A program made the position numbers and the translations under genes. DNA of 64,000 nucleotides from assembly GCA_035529075.1 (NCBI GenBank), contig DATKXK010000012.1, positions 62,001 through 126,000 of the forward strand, in the 5' to 3' direction. Below the pieces are notes generated by a model. It was not told the origin of the DNA. It saw nothing but the letters and a program-made list of their open reading frames with translations, and searched no databases. The stretch is from Acidobacteriota bacterium (lineage in GTDB: Bacteria > Zixibacteria > MSB-5A5 > GN15 > FEB-12). This document shows positions 34,904-44,065 of this stretch, piece after piece; position 1 is the stretch's first letter; the number at the start of each line of letters is the position of its first letter.

Positions 34904-37330
34904 ATGCACATGCTGGCGGGAGCGGCGGTTCAGGTGCTGACGTCGCTGGTTTTGCTGGCGACGGCACCATTGCCGCCGGAAAAAGTCGATCGCATAATGG
35001 CCCTGGACGGTGTGTTCTATTACCAGCCGGCGGCGTCGGTGTTCGGTGCGGAAGCGGCGTGGGTGAATCCAGGGGCTTTGGGCCGGTACCGTTCCTCCAG
35101 CCTGCTGCTGATGGCCGACTACCACGAAGGCCGCTACGGCCGGAGTTGGGGGACATGTCTCAGCCGTGACGGACTGGCGGTCGCCTACCGCACCGTCTAC
35201 AACCCTTCGGGCAGCGACGTCAGGGAGTGGATCTTCTCCGGCGGTGTGCCCATCGGCCAGCGCGTGCATCTGGGGGTCTCGTACCGGTACTTCACGGGTG
35301 GTCCCGACTATTACAACAACCGGCATCTGTGGAACGTCGGCGTTGTTGGCCTGGCGCGGGGGCCGTTTGCCTTTGGCGCGGTCCTTTCCAACCTCAACCG
35401 GGGCAGAGTGGCCGGATCGCGCACCGAGATCGAGCAGCGGTACTCAGTTGCGTATCGGCCGTTCGGCCCCAAGCTGACGGCTGCGGTCGACCTTACGCTC
35501 TCGACCGGAACGCGCCTGGGCAACGCCGATTACGTGTATCACGCCGAGTACACGCCGATCCCGGGACTGTACCTCAACGCCGCGGCGGATTCCGACAGGA
35601 ACTTCCAGTTCGGGTTTCGGGCCAATCTGCTCAAGTATTTTGTGGCTCAGAGGAGCCGTTTTGACAATCGCGGCCACGGCGGTCGCACCACGGCCATCCT
35701 CGGGCTGGTCCAGCATCGCCAGCCGTCGCTGATTCCGGAACCCCGGCGACGGCTTTTCCTGGGCGTGGCCGGTCGGCCCGCCGAGAACCCCCCTCGGCCC
35801 GTCTTTGGACGGAAGGAAATCGCCTTCGCACAACTGATCACGACCATATACCGGGCGGCTGACGACCCGTCCGTCGGCGAGTTCGTCATCGCCCTCCGCG
35901 GCCTGGCAGTCGGCTTTGGTCAGGCGCAGGAGCTCCGCCGCGCGCTGTCGTTCTTCAGGTCGAGGGGCAAGCGCGTAGTCTGCCATGTAACCTCACCGAA
36001 CAACATCGGGTACTACGTGGCCTCGGCGGCGAATCAGATACTCATCCCGCCGGTGAGCCGGCTGCATCTGGTCGGTCTCAGGGCGGAGTTGACTTTTTAT
36101 GCCGGCACCCTGGACAAGCTTGGCGTTTCCGTCGAGTTGCTGAAAGTGGGTGAATACAAGACAGCCGCTGAACGGTACGCTGGTTCGGCCTCGAGCCCGG
36201 AGAACCGTCAGCAGGTCAACCGCCTGCTGGATGATCTGTACGAGCAGTTGGTTGAGGCCATCGCCCTCGGTCGCGGCCTGACTCCCGATTCGGTGAGACG
36301 GATCATAGACAACGGACCGTTTACATCGGCTGAGGCGCTGCAGTACGGCCTGGTGGACGGGCTGAGCTACCGGGAGGACCTGGCGGCGAACTACCTGCAT
36401 CCCGTGCCGGCTGTCTCGTTTCGAGGTTACGTGGCCGACACGGTGATGAACGACGGCTGGGAGCCGGTTCCGGTTCTGGCACTGGTGGTGGCGGAGGGTG
36501 AGATTTCCTCGGATGCCGGTGATACTTCCCCGCTGGGAGTGCCCCGGGACATAACCCCGGCAAAGATGAAGAAGGCCTTCACGAGTGCCCGTGGCAACCG
36601 TGACGCTAGGGCCATCGTCTTTCGCCTGAACTCGCCGGGCGGCTCGGCCCTGGCCAGTGATGCTATCCTGTTTGAGGCCGGGCGTGCGGCAGAGGACAAG
36701 CCGCTGTTCGTGTCCATGAGCAACGTTGGTGCGTCCGGCGCCTATTATGCCAGCATGTCAGCCGACCGCATTTTCGCCAACCCCGCGACCATCACCGGTT
36801 CGATCGGTATCTATGGCGGCAAGGCGGACTTCAGCCGGTTGTACGAGAAGATCGCCCTTGGCCGGGAACTGTATACAAGGGGGAAATTCGCCGGGATGCT
36901 GAGCACGACACGCCCGTTTACGGAAGAAGAGCGAGTCAGGTTTCGTTCGCACCTGAGTGCGTTCTACGATCATTTCCTGGAGTTGGTCGCAGAGAACCGT
37001 CGCCTGGCCATTGACTCGGCGGACGTCATCGCTCGCGGCCTGGTCTGGACCGGTCGGGAGGCGCTGGCCAACGGGTTGGTCGACGAACTTGGCGGCCTGC
37101 ATGAGTCTCTGGAGTATGCCGCCGAGAGGCTCGGCCTGTCCGACTACCGGATAGCCATTTACCCGCGGATACGGCCGCTGTTCACCCTGCCCGGCGGCTC
37201 TTTGCTCAGGAGACTGGTCGAGTTCTTCGGCCTGCGTTCACCCGCAGAGACATTGACGAGAGACCTGGAGATGGTCTCCGGCGGCGAGTACCTTCTGGCC
37301 AGGATGCCGTTTGACATTGAGATAGAGTGA
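34904..37330 (+). CDS. sppA: signal peptide peptidase SppA (S49) fused to N-terminal beta-barrel-like domain
   Basis: 808 residues. After a signal-like N-terminus, residues ~30-280 read as an outer-membrane-type beta region (AAWVNPGALGRYRSSSLLLMADYHEGRYGRSW.., HLGVSYRYFTGGPDYYNNRHLWNVGVVG, LYLNAAADSDRNFQFGFRANLLKY). Residues ~300-780 contain two S49 domains as in long SppA. The catalytic Lys is Lys419 (GEYKTAAERY) and the Ser is Ser611 (GASGAYY). SppA normally sits in the inner membrane and cuts leftover signal peptides; the added beta domain suggests a periplasmic or outer-membrane location. It ends just before a bidirectional terminator. Confidence 0.82.
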   Translation: MHMLAGAAVQVLTSLVLLATAPLPPEKVDRIMALDGVFYYQPAASVFGAEAAWVNPGALGRYRSSSLLLMADYHEGRYGRSWGTCLSRDGLAVAYRTVYNPSGSDVREWIFSGGVPIGQRVHLGVSYRYFTGGPDYYNNRHLWNVGVVGLARGPFAFGAVLSNLNRGRVAGSRTEIEQRYSVAYRPFGPKLTAAVDLTLSTGTRLGNADYVYHAEYTPIPGLYLNAAADSDRNFQFGFRANLLKYFVAQRSRFDNRGHGGRTTAILGLVQHRQPSLIPEPRRRLFLGVAGRPAENPPRPVFGRKEIAFAQLITTIYRAADDPSVGEFVIALRGLAVGFGQAQELRRALSFFRSRGKRVVCHVTSPNNIGYYVASAANQILIPPVSRLHLVGLRAELTFYAGTLDKLGVSVELLKVGEYKTAAERYAGSASSPENRQQVNRLLDDLYEQLVEAIALGRGLTPDSVRRIIDNGPFTSAEALQYGLVDGLSYREDLAANYLHPVPAVSFRGYVADTVMNDGWEPVPVLALVVAEGEISSDAGDTSPLGVPRDITPAKMKKAFTSARGNRDARAIVFRLNSPGGSALASDAILFEAGRAAEDKPLFVSMSNVGASGAYYASMSADRIFANPATITGSIGIYGGKADFSRLYEKIALGRELYTRGKFAGMLSTTRPFTEEERVRFRSHLSAFYDHFLELVAENRRLAIDSADVIARGLVWTGREALANGLVDELGGLHESLEYAAERLGLSDYRIAIYPRIRPLFTLPGGSLLRRLVEFFGLRSPAETLTRDLEMVSGGEYLLARMPFDIEIE

Positions 37331-37344
37331 CCGGCCGTATAGCG

Positions 37345-37380
37345 GGCAAAAAAAACCCGCCGTTTCCGGCGGGTTTCTGA
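37345..37380 (-). terminator. bidirectional intrinsic terminator between sppA fusion and pilin operon
   Basis: A 10-bp stem AAACCCGCCG / CGGCGGGTTT with TTTC loop. On the minus strand it is followed by eight Ts, so it mainly ends the pilin operon; on the plus strand the arm itself ends TTT, so it can also serve the SppA fusion gene. Confidence 0.85.
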
Positions 37381-37384
37381 ATCC

Positions 37385-39031
37385 TCAACCGTCGAAGCCG
37401 ACATATTTCTGCTGCCAGCCGGTGCGTTGGAACACTCTCACGGCCGGAGTTTCCGGCGGCATATTGGCCGGGTTGTCAAGGTCGGTGTCGTAGCTCCAGT
37501 TACGGATCGGTGGTGAGTAGTAGGTGCCGTTCCAGAGGCCGTCGGCCTGTGCCGACGTCCACAGGTTGACCATTGATCCCGACCAGTTGAAGGCCGTGCC
37601 CGTCCAGGTTTCCAGAAAGCGCGGAAGGTTCTCGAAACCGCCGCTGTAGTCGGAGGCCGTGGTTTCCACGTTCCCCGTCATGATCGAGGCGTTGACGGTT
37701 GTACTCACCGCCACTCGGGCGTCCTTTGAGCCTGTGCTCAGGCCATCCGCCCACGACCCGGAGAGAAACGTAACGGCATCGCCCATAATAGCCGCGGGTT
37801 GCTTGCTGACCGAGTTGAAATCCCCCTCCGTGTAGACGGGATTCTCCGAGGCAATCGTCAGGCCGGCGCCCAGTTGCGACCCGTTCTGAATCCGCAGGGC
37901 GGGGAAGTCGTTGGTGCCGGTGATCTTCTCCGAGCAATAGATGACACCGTTGGCCGGAGCGTAACCCTCGGCGTACAGCTTCTGTATGTCCAGTTCGGTG
38001 GCGTCGACCCACGAGGCCTCGCGCTGGTCATAAAAGGCGTCACTGGTGAACGTGATAATCCCCTTGGAGGTCATGTCAGCCGTCACGTCCACCCAGAGGC
38101 CGGCAAGGTACTGAAAGGCTTTGTTGTCAATAACTTTCAGGCTTGCCTTGTGCTCGTACGAGTCCGGGTTGCTGCCGCCCGGTTCGATGATCTTATGCGG
38201 GTCACCGCCGGTGGTGCTCAACGGAAGGTTCAGGTCGGTCTGCCCATGGGCCGCGTCCTGAACCCGGCCCTGCCAGCGGGCCACGGAAGAGTCGTACCAG
38301 TGTGCGTCGCTCGATTCCAGCCAGCCCGCTCCCTCCTGCATGGAAACGTAGTTACCGTAGGCATCCTTGACCTGTACGTCGCCGGTGCCCACTGCGCCCG
38401 GTCCTTTTCGACCGTGGAGTATATTCCCCGATGCGGTAACGTAGCTGTCCATCCGGAGAAGCGAGTTGGCCTGAAGATACATGTCTCCGTTGCAATGCAC
38501 GCGGCCGATCAGCGACATGTCGGGTCCGGGAGCGATCTCCAGGTCATTGCCGTAGAAGACGGCGAACTGAAAGATGGGCACGAGGGCCGTTTCGAACGAC
38601 TGGGTCATGATGAGCTTGGCGCGCTCGATGGCGCTGCTGGCGACCGAGTTGACGGTAAAGGACTTGACGAGGGCGTGCAGGCCGGCCAGGGAGCCCGTCC
38701 CGAGCCTTCGCTGGGCGGCGGGTCCGTCGTCCACCGTCATATAAGTCACTCGGCAGTGGTTTACCGAGTCCGTTCCGGACGGCATGGTCGTCGGCGGAAC
38801 CCCGGTGGTTTCATACTGAGACTGCAGGTTGGCGGCGGCGCACTCCAGGCCGGTCTCGGCCGCGTAGAACGCGCGCATCTCCTGCATTTCGTTGCTGGCG
38901 ACCTGTACCTCGTCATCGGACGTCGACAGGGCCGCGAGCCCGATCAGAGTCAGCATGCCTACCATGATCAGCGCAATCAGAGTGGCAAACCCACGCTGCG
39001 AACACAAACGAGTCGATTTCATTGTCTTCAC
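37385..39031 (-). CDS. PilX-type type IV pilus minor pilin/assembly protein
   Basis: 548 residues. The N-terminus (SQRGFATLIALIMVGMLTLIGLAALSTSDDEVQVASNEMQEMRAFYAAETGLECAAANL) is the PilX_N pattern: basic leader, hydrophobic helix and the FYAAE(A/T)G segment. A long exported part (~130-548) is rich in Gly, Ser, Thr and Asp; its function is unknown, but its length is well above that of typical PilX (~200 residues). It lies last in a four-gene set of prepilin-like genes, seven bases after the upstream PilW-type gene. Confidence 0.85.
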   Translation of the reverse strand: MKTMKSTRLCSQRGFATLIALIMVGMLTLIGLAALSTSDDEVQVASNEMQEMRAFYAAETGLECAAANLQSQYETTGVPPTTMPSGTDSVNHCRVTYMTVDDGPAAQRRLGTGSLAGLHALVKSFTVNSVASSAIERAKLIMTQSFETALVPIFQFAVFYGNDLEIAPGPDMSLIGRVHCNGDMYLQANSLLRMDSYVTASGNILHGRKGPGAVGTGDVQVKDAYGNYVSMQEGAGWLESSDAHWYDSSVARWQGRVQDAAHGQTDLNLPLSTTGGDPHKIIEPGGSNPDSYEHKASLKVIDNKAFQYLAGLWVDVTADMTSKGIITFTSDAFYDQREASWVDATELDIQKLYAEGYAPANGVIYCSEKITGTNDFPALRIQNGSQLGAGLTIASENPVYTEGDFNSVSKQPAAIMGDAVTFLSGSWADGLSTGSKDARVAVSTTVNASIMTGNVETTASDYSGGFENLPRFLETWTGTAFNWSGSMVNLWTSAQADGLWNGTYYSPPIRNWSYDTDLDNPANMPPETPAVRVFQRTGWQQKYVGFDG

Positions 39032-39037
39032 CTGCCT

Positions 39038-39859
39038 TTATACCCCGACGTTTCGAAGGTTGACGGACGAGGTGTAGGTTCTGGTCCGGTAGGGGTCTTG
39101 AGCGTTATCCTGGTTAGGCTGATCGGATCGGGCCGTAACTGAAATGATGACCTCGCGGATGTGTTTTGACAGCAGCGGTGTCATCACGACCACTCCGTTG
39201 CTCAGCCGGTATGTAAACTGCAAATCGGCGATATTCTCGGCATACACCTGAGGGCTCTGGTTCCCGTGCTGAATCATCAGGTCGGGGTGGTCCGGATCCG
39301 TAGTCTGGTCGACGAAGAACTTCACTTCATTCATGTCCAGGACGACGGAGTTGGCCCCGTACGCCCTGGAAAGCACCATGGTGTTGTGCTGAAGGTGCAG
39401 TGATCCGGTCTGTACCTCGGTCAGCTGGAACCATTCACCGCCTCCGAAATCGGGGTCGAACATATACACCCACTGGCCGTCGAAGAAGCAGGAGACGTCC
39501 CCGGCGCACTTCAGTTCGGAGGACGGCTGCGGCATGGCCTCGGACAGGCGGGTGGCACAGCCGGAGGCGACGTAGCGGACGGTAATGGTGTCCGGGTTGG
39601 AATTGGCCGCGACGACGGATTCCAGGCTTGCCGGCATGCCGTGGCCGGCCATGCGGATATGGCGCGTCAGTTCGTCGATTGAGGCCCGGGCGTTCTGCTG
39701 TATGGTAGTAATGTTGTCCTGCACGAGATAGTTCTCGTGCTGCGTCAAATACAGCTTCATGATGGCCATGGTGACGATTCCGGTTATGGCCAGGGCGATC
39801 AGCGCCTCGAGCAGCGTCGCGCCCCTCATGCCGTTGTGATTGTTCACTTCTGCCTTCAT
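39038..39859 (-). CDS. PilW-type minor pilin, copy 2
   Basis: 273 residues. Type IV prepilin leader and cleavage region: MRG followed by ATLLEALIALAITGIVTMAIMKLY, where Glu in the fifth position of the mature part is present. Further features are IQQNARASIDELTRHIRMAGHGMPASLE, typical of PilW. It is a tandem paralogue of the gene just upstream (39907-40734) along its full length. It takes part in pilus priming or a pseudopilus. Confidence 0.88.
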   Translation of the reverse strand: MKAEVNNHNGMRGATLLEALIALAITGIVTMAIMKLYLTQHENYLVQDNITTIQQNARASIDELTRHIRMAGHGMPASLESVVAANSNPDTITVRYVASGCATRLSEAMPQPSSELKCAGDVSCFFDGQWVYMFDPDFGGGEWFQLTEVQTGSLHLQHNTMVLSRAYGANSVVLDMNEVKFFVDQTTDPDHPDLMIQHGNQSPQVYAENIADLQFTYRLSNGVVVMTPLLSKHIREVIISVTARSDQPNQDNAQDPYRTRTYTSSVNLRNVGV

Positions 39860-39906
39860 AGTATCTCTCGCGCCGGGTCAGTTGCCTCCGGCTGCACTGT
39901 CCGGTG

Positions 39907-40734
39907 TTACACTCCGAGGTTTCTCAGGCTCACGGACGAAGTATACAGCCTCGTTCGATACGGGTCGCCCGGCTTATCCGGGTCCGGATCATCAGACCTG
40001 GCCGTTACGGTGATAATGACCTCATGTATATCGTTGACCAGTATCGGCTCATCGACGAGCATGCCGTTGGCCAGCCGATACCTGAACTGCAGGTCGACGA
40101 CGTCCTCGGCGTACACCTGCGGGTTATGCCCGATCGGCTGCACCATCAGGCACGGGTGATCGGGATCGGTGGTGTTGTCAATGAAGAATTTCATCTGCGT
40201 GAGCGCCAGCAGGATGGCGTTGGCATCGTAAGCCCTGGAGAGGGCCATCGTATTATGCTGAATATGGTATGCCGGGCCCTGGACTTCGGTAATTTCGAAC
40301 CATTCGCCGCCGCCGGAGTCGGGGTCATAGATGTAGACCCACTGGCCGTCGTGAAAACACGTTATGTCAAGACCGACGGCGGTCTTGAGCTCGGCGGACG
40401 GCAGCGGCATCGCGGAGGCGAGATAGGTGTCGCAGTTGCCGGCCTTGTACGAGATCGTGATCGTGTCGGGGTTGGTGTTGGCCGCCGTGATAGCTTTCAG
40501 CCCGGCCGGTAGCTCATTGCCGGCCATGCGGATCTGCCGTGTCAGTTCGTCGATCGAGGCCCGTGCGTTTTGCTGGATCGTGGTGATGTCATCCTGGGTC
40601 AGGTAATTCTCGTGCTGTGTCAGGTACAGCTTCATAATGGCCATCGTGACAACGCCCGTGATGGCCAGAGCGATGAGCATCTCGAGGAGCGCCGCCCCCC
40701 GTCGCTCGAGCGGGATTCTGTACAATCTTTTCAT
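39907..40734 (-). CDS. PilW-type minor pilin, copy 1
   Basis: 275 residues. Leader MKRLYRIPLERRG, then AALLEMLIALAITGVVTMAIMKLYLTQHENYL, so cleavage after Gly with Glu5 kept. Segments LTQHENYL, TTIQQNARASIDELTR and TDPDHPxLM are shared almost word for word with the next gene, marking a tandem duplication. The two copies differ mainly around ~70-130 (CDTYLASAMPLPSAELK versus CATRLSEAMPQPSSELK). Eight bases separate it from the PilV-type gene upstream. Confidence 0.88.
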   Translation of the reverse strand: MKRLYRIPLERRGAALLEMLIALAITGVVTMAIMKLYLTQHENYLTQDDITTIQQNARASIDELTRQIRMAGNELPAGLKAITAANTNPDTITISYKAGNCDTYLASAMPLPSAELKTAVGLDITCFHDGQWVYIYDPDSGGGEWFEITEVQGPAYHIQHNTMALSRAYDANAILLALTQMKFFIDNTTDPDHPCLMVQPIGHNPQVYAEDVVDLQFRYRLANGMLVDEPILVNDIHEVIITVTARSDDPDPDKPGDPYRTRLYTSSVSLRNLGV

Positions 40735-40742
40735 GGCGTCAC

Positions 40743-41114
40743 CTATACCGAGTCGGTTCTGATTTTCGTCGTCATGGAGTTGACGTGCTGCTGCGCCCGG
40801 ATGTCTTCCCAGTGGATCTGCACGCGTACTTCTCTAAGGTGGGTTCCGGCGTTGCTGACCGTCCAGTTGCGAACGAAGCCCTGCGCCGTGTCACTGCCGT
40901 CGGTCAGGCTACTGTCCTTGATGCTGCGCAGTTGTTCGAGTTTCTCCTGGAGCAACTGGGTGGCTATGGTGGTTTTGTTGGACCAGTCGTTGCCGTCCAG
41001 AGCGACCATGGCCATGTTCAGAAGCAGCAGTAGCGCAAAGCTCAGGATTATCATGGCAATGAGAACTTCGAGCAAAGTAACGCCGCGCTGACTTTTAAGG
41101 ACCGTCGTTTTCAT
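40743..41114 (-). CDS. PilV-type minor pilin
   Basis: 123 residues. Leader MKTTVLKSQRG followed by VTLLEVLIAMIILSFALLLLLNMAMVAL, the typical prepilin N-methylation and cleavage region. The rest (ATQLLQEKLEQLRSIKDSSLTDGSDTAQGFVRNWTVSNAG) resembles PilV. First gene of the operon; GAGGATATG lies before the ATG. No gene for the major pilin, assembly ATPase or PilC is in this window, so those parts must be elsewhere. Confidence 0.88.
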   Translation of the reverse strand: MKTTVLKSQRGVTLLEVLIAMIILSFALLLLLNMAMVALDGNDWSNKTTIATQLLQEKLEQLRSIKDSSLTDGSDTAQGFVRNWTVSNAGTHLREVRVQIHWEDIRAQQHVNSMTTKIRTDSV

Positions 41115-41576
41115 AGGCTCATATCCTCTTTTCCGGGCTGGATGAATGTAAACGGTCTGCCGTGCCGCAGAAAATCGGCAGGATTGGTAGACAATAGTGA
41201 TAACCGGCTGTGCGGCAGGAAGTTAGGCTCGATCGCCGACCACCGCGGAGAAGCCCTCAGCGGCGGCTGGCCAGCCCCGCCGAAAGGTTAGGGCCGCTCT
41301 TTCATCGACCGTTCGCTACACCTGTGGGGAAGCCCCCATATGTCGACGGGTTCCGGCGGGTCCGGGGAAGGCGTCGGATCGCCGTGCGACCGGTCCCTTT
41401 TCCCTTGGTCCGACCGGGGCTCCATTGTATTATCGCACTGGGTCGTCGTTTAGCGACCAACCGACCTTATCAAGTGGAAACAGCTGCCCGGTGGACTACA
41501 CGGAGAACGTAAAAACTGACCGAGCGACTCGGATCGCTGGTCTGTCCGATATAGCACGTTCATACTTCGGAGTTAG
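41115..41576. other. gene-free intergenic region
   Basis: About 460 bases between divergent pilin and aldehyde dehydrogenase genes. I see no protein-like frame. There are GC-rich dyads near 41262-41283 and a small stem GGTCG/CGACC at 41441-41457, but nothing that matches a known riboswitch; the c-di-GMP aptamer core was looked for and not found. It must hold the promoters of both units. Confidence 0.45.
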
Positions 41577-43004
41577 ATGATGGCAAAGCACTATAAGATG
41601 TACCTGGGCGGCAGGTGGGTAGACCGCAAGAACCGAATCACGGTCATCAATCCGTACGACAACTCGCCTGTGGGTACCGTTGCGGCCGCATCCAAAGCGG
41701 ATTATACGAAGGCAATCGGTATTGCGCACGAGACTTTTGCTCTTACCCGCGAGTTGCCGGCATACAAGCGTGAGGAGGCGCTTCTCGGCATCGCCGCCGG
41801 GCTGGAGAAGAACGTCGACAAGTTCGCCGCGATGATGTGCCGGGAGCTTGGCAAGGCCTATCGTGATTCGCGCGGCGAGGTAATGCGTTCGGTCGGCGTC
41901 TTCCGCGCTTCGGCCGAGGAGGCCAAGCGTATCGGCGGCGATATCATGGATCTGGACTGGTCGCCGGGTTCCGAGACGCGCCTGGGCCTGGTGCGGCGGT
42001 TTCCACGAGGGGTCATCGCCGGCATATCGCCGTTCAACTTTCCGCTGAACCTGGTAGCCCACAAGGTCGGACCGGCCATTGCCTCGGGCAATACGATCGT
42101 CATCAAGCCGGCCTCGGCAACGCCGATCGTGGCGCTCATGCTGGCCGAACTTATCGACCGGACCGATCTGCCCAAGGGGGCGGTGTCGATTCTGCCCGGC
42201 TCCGCGAGTGAATCGTCACCCCTTCTGGAAGACGACCGCGTCAAGCTCATCACCTTTACCGGCTCGATGGATGTAGGCTGGTGGATCAAGGCCCGCAGCG
42301 GCAAGAAGCCGGTGGTGCTGGAACTCGGCGGGAACGCCGGGGTGGTCGTGGCCGACGACGCCGACCTGGAGTACGCCGCCACGCGCATTCTTTACGGCGC
42401 GTTTGCTTCGGCGGGGCAATCCTGCATATCCGTGCAGCGGATTTTCCTGCACGAGGACGTTTACGACAGGTTCGTCAAGACCTTTGTGACCAGGCTCAGG
42501 AAGCTCAAGGTGGGCGATCCTCTTGATCCCGAGACCGACATCGGCACCATGATCGACGCCAAAGCGGTGCAAAACACCCTGGCCATGATAGACGAGGCGG
42601 TCGCCCAGGGAGCGACCGTGCTGGCCGGCGGCAAGGCCAAAGGCAGCAGCATGCAGCCGACTTTGCTCGGAAACGTCAGACCCGACATGGGGGTGTGCTC
42701 GAAAGAGGTGTTCGCACCGCTGGCGGTGCTGCTGAAGTACCGGGATTTCAAGGCCGTTATCGACGAAGTGAACAATTCGTCTTACGGCCTGCAGGCGGGG
42801 ATTTTTACCAACCGCCTCAAAGACGCCTTTTACGCCTTCAAGTACACGGAGGTCGGGGGGGTGGTCATCAATGATATCCCCACCTTCCGAGCCGATCACC
42901 AGCCTTACGGGGGCGTCAAGGATTCCGGCCTGGGCCGCGAGGGCATCCGGTACACCATTGAGGACATGACGGAGCTAAAGATCCTGTCACTGAATCTCAA
43001 GTAG
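41577..43004 (+). CDS. NAD(P)+-dependent aldehyde dehydrogenase
   Basis: 475 residues, standard ALDH superfamily length. Coenzyme part: SPFNFPLNLVAHKVGPAIASGNTIVIKPA. Catalytic residues: Glu in LELGGN (~250) and Cys283 in SAGQSCIS. The C-terminal HQPYGGVKDSGLGREGIRYTIEDMTELK is typical of the succinate-semialdehyde, lactaldehyde and non-phosphorylating glyceraldehyde-phosphate group. The substrate is not clear. Either of two adjacent ATGs may be the start. It stands alone as a plus-strand gene before nfo. Confidence 0.92.
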   Translation: MMAKHYKMYLGGRWVDRKNRITVINPYDNSPVGTVAAASKADYTKAIGIAHETFALTRELPAYKREEALLGIAAGLEKNVDKFAAMMCRELGKAYRDSRGEVMRSVGVFRASAEEAKRIGGDIMDLDWSPGSETRLGLVRRFPRGVIAGISPFNFPLNLVAHKVGPAIASGNTIVIKPASATPIVALMLAELIDRTDLPKGAVSILPGSASESSPLLEDDRVKLITFTGSMDVGWWIKARSGKKPVVLELGGNAGVVVADDADLEYAATRILYGAFASAGQSCISVQRIFLHEDVYDRFVKTFVTRLRKLKVGDPLDPETDIGTMIDAKAVQNTLAMIDEAVAQGATVLAGGKAKGSSMQPTLLGNVRPDMGVCSKEVFAPLAVLLKYRDFKAVIDEVNNSSYGLQAGIFTNRLKDAFYAFKYTEVGGVVINDIPTFRADHQPYGGVKDSGLGREGIRYTIEDMTELKILSLNLK

Positions 43005-43170
43005 CAACCGAACCGGGCGGACGACTCGTCGGCGGGCCGGGGACGCTGCCACATCGCTATTCGGGACGTGGAAGTACGAGAACTCGCGTGCTGATTTCTC
43101 CTTTGTGCTCGGCGGGGGACCGGGTTATTATGACGAGGGTAGCCACGAATTCAAATCTGACAGAGGTACC

Positions 43171-44019
43171 ATGCAGTTCGGAGCACATGAATCGATAGAG
43201 GGGGGCGTGTTCAACGCCATCGTGCGGGGGCGGCAAGCCACCTGTGACACGATTCAGATGTTCAACAAGTCCAACAACCAGTGGCGGGCCAGGAAACTGG
43301 GAAAAGAAGAGCTGGATGAGTACTTCCGGCTGATCGAGGAGACCGGGGTTACCGTTTCAGTCTCGCATACCAGCTACCTGATAAACATCGCCTCGCCGGA
43401 CAAAGCCCTGAACGAGAAATCGTACCTGTCCCTCAGGGAAGAGTTGGAACGCTGCGAGGTGCTCAAAATTCCGAACCTGGTCATGCACCCGGGTTCGCAC
43501 GTCGGGTCCGGTGAGCAGGCCGGGCTTGACCAGATCGCCCGGAACGTCAACCGGCTCTTCGATGACCTTCCGCAGAACACTTGCACGCTGCTGATGGAGA
43601 CGACGGCCGGGCAGGGCAGCAATCTCGGGTACACCTTCGAGCAACTGGCCTACCTGATCGACAAGACGGAAGACAAGGACCGCATCGGCGTTTGTCTGGA
43701 CACGTGCCACATCTTTTCCGCCGGGTATCCGATCACGACGGTGAAGGATTACCGTCAGACCATGAAGACGTTCGACGAGGTGATCGGCCTGGATCGGCTG
43801 CGCATCATTCACGCCAACGACAGTCTGAGGAAGTTCGGCGACCGCAAGGACCGTCACGAGGATATCGGCAAGGGGCATATCGGGCTGGACGGCTTCGCCA
43901 ACTTCGTCAACGACAAGCGCCTGAAGGACGTGCCCATGATTCTCGAAACCCCGAAGGGGGAGGACCTGGCAGAGGATATTGAGAACCTGAAGGTGCTCAG
44001 GGGTCTGGTCACGAAGTAG
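43171..44019 (+). CDS. nfo: deoxyribonuclease IV (endonuclease IV)
   Basis: 282 residues, right for the family. It cuts DNA 5' to abasic sites in base excision repair. Zinc-cluster motifs are present: GAHESIEGG at the start, VMHPGSH, LLMETTAGQG, VCLDTCHIFSAGY, RIIHANDSLRKFGDRKDRHEDIGKGHIG and PMILETPKG. AGAGGTACC lies before the ATG at 43171. The frame continues upstream to 43105 but the leading 22 residues do not fit the fold. Confidence 0.95.
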   Translation: MQFGAHESIEGGVFNAIVRGRQATCDTIQMFNKSNNQWRARKLGKEELDEYFRLIEETGVTVSVSHTSYLINIASPDKALNEKSYLSLREELERCEVLKIPNLVMHPGSHVGSGEQAGLDQIARNVNRLFDDLPQNTCTLLMETTAGQGSNLGYTFEQLAYLIDKTEDKDRIGVCLDTCHIFSAGYPITTVKDYRQTMKTFDEVIGLDRLRIIHANDSLRKFGDRKDRHEDIGKGHIGLDGFANFVNDKRLKDVPMILETPKGEDLAEDIENLKVLRGLVTK

Positions 44020-44065
44020 GCGGCATCCGGGGGCCGACGGGGCATGGTCCTCAACGGAGGAGCGT

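Noticed and set aside
41115-41576. c-di-GMP riboswitch upstream of the pilin operon
   Set aside because: The conserved aptamer core was looked for on both strands and not found.
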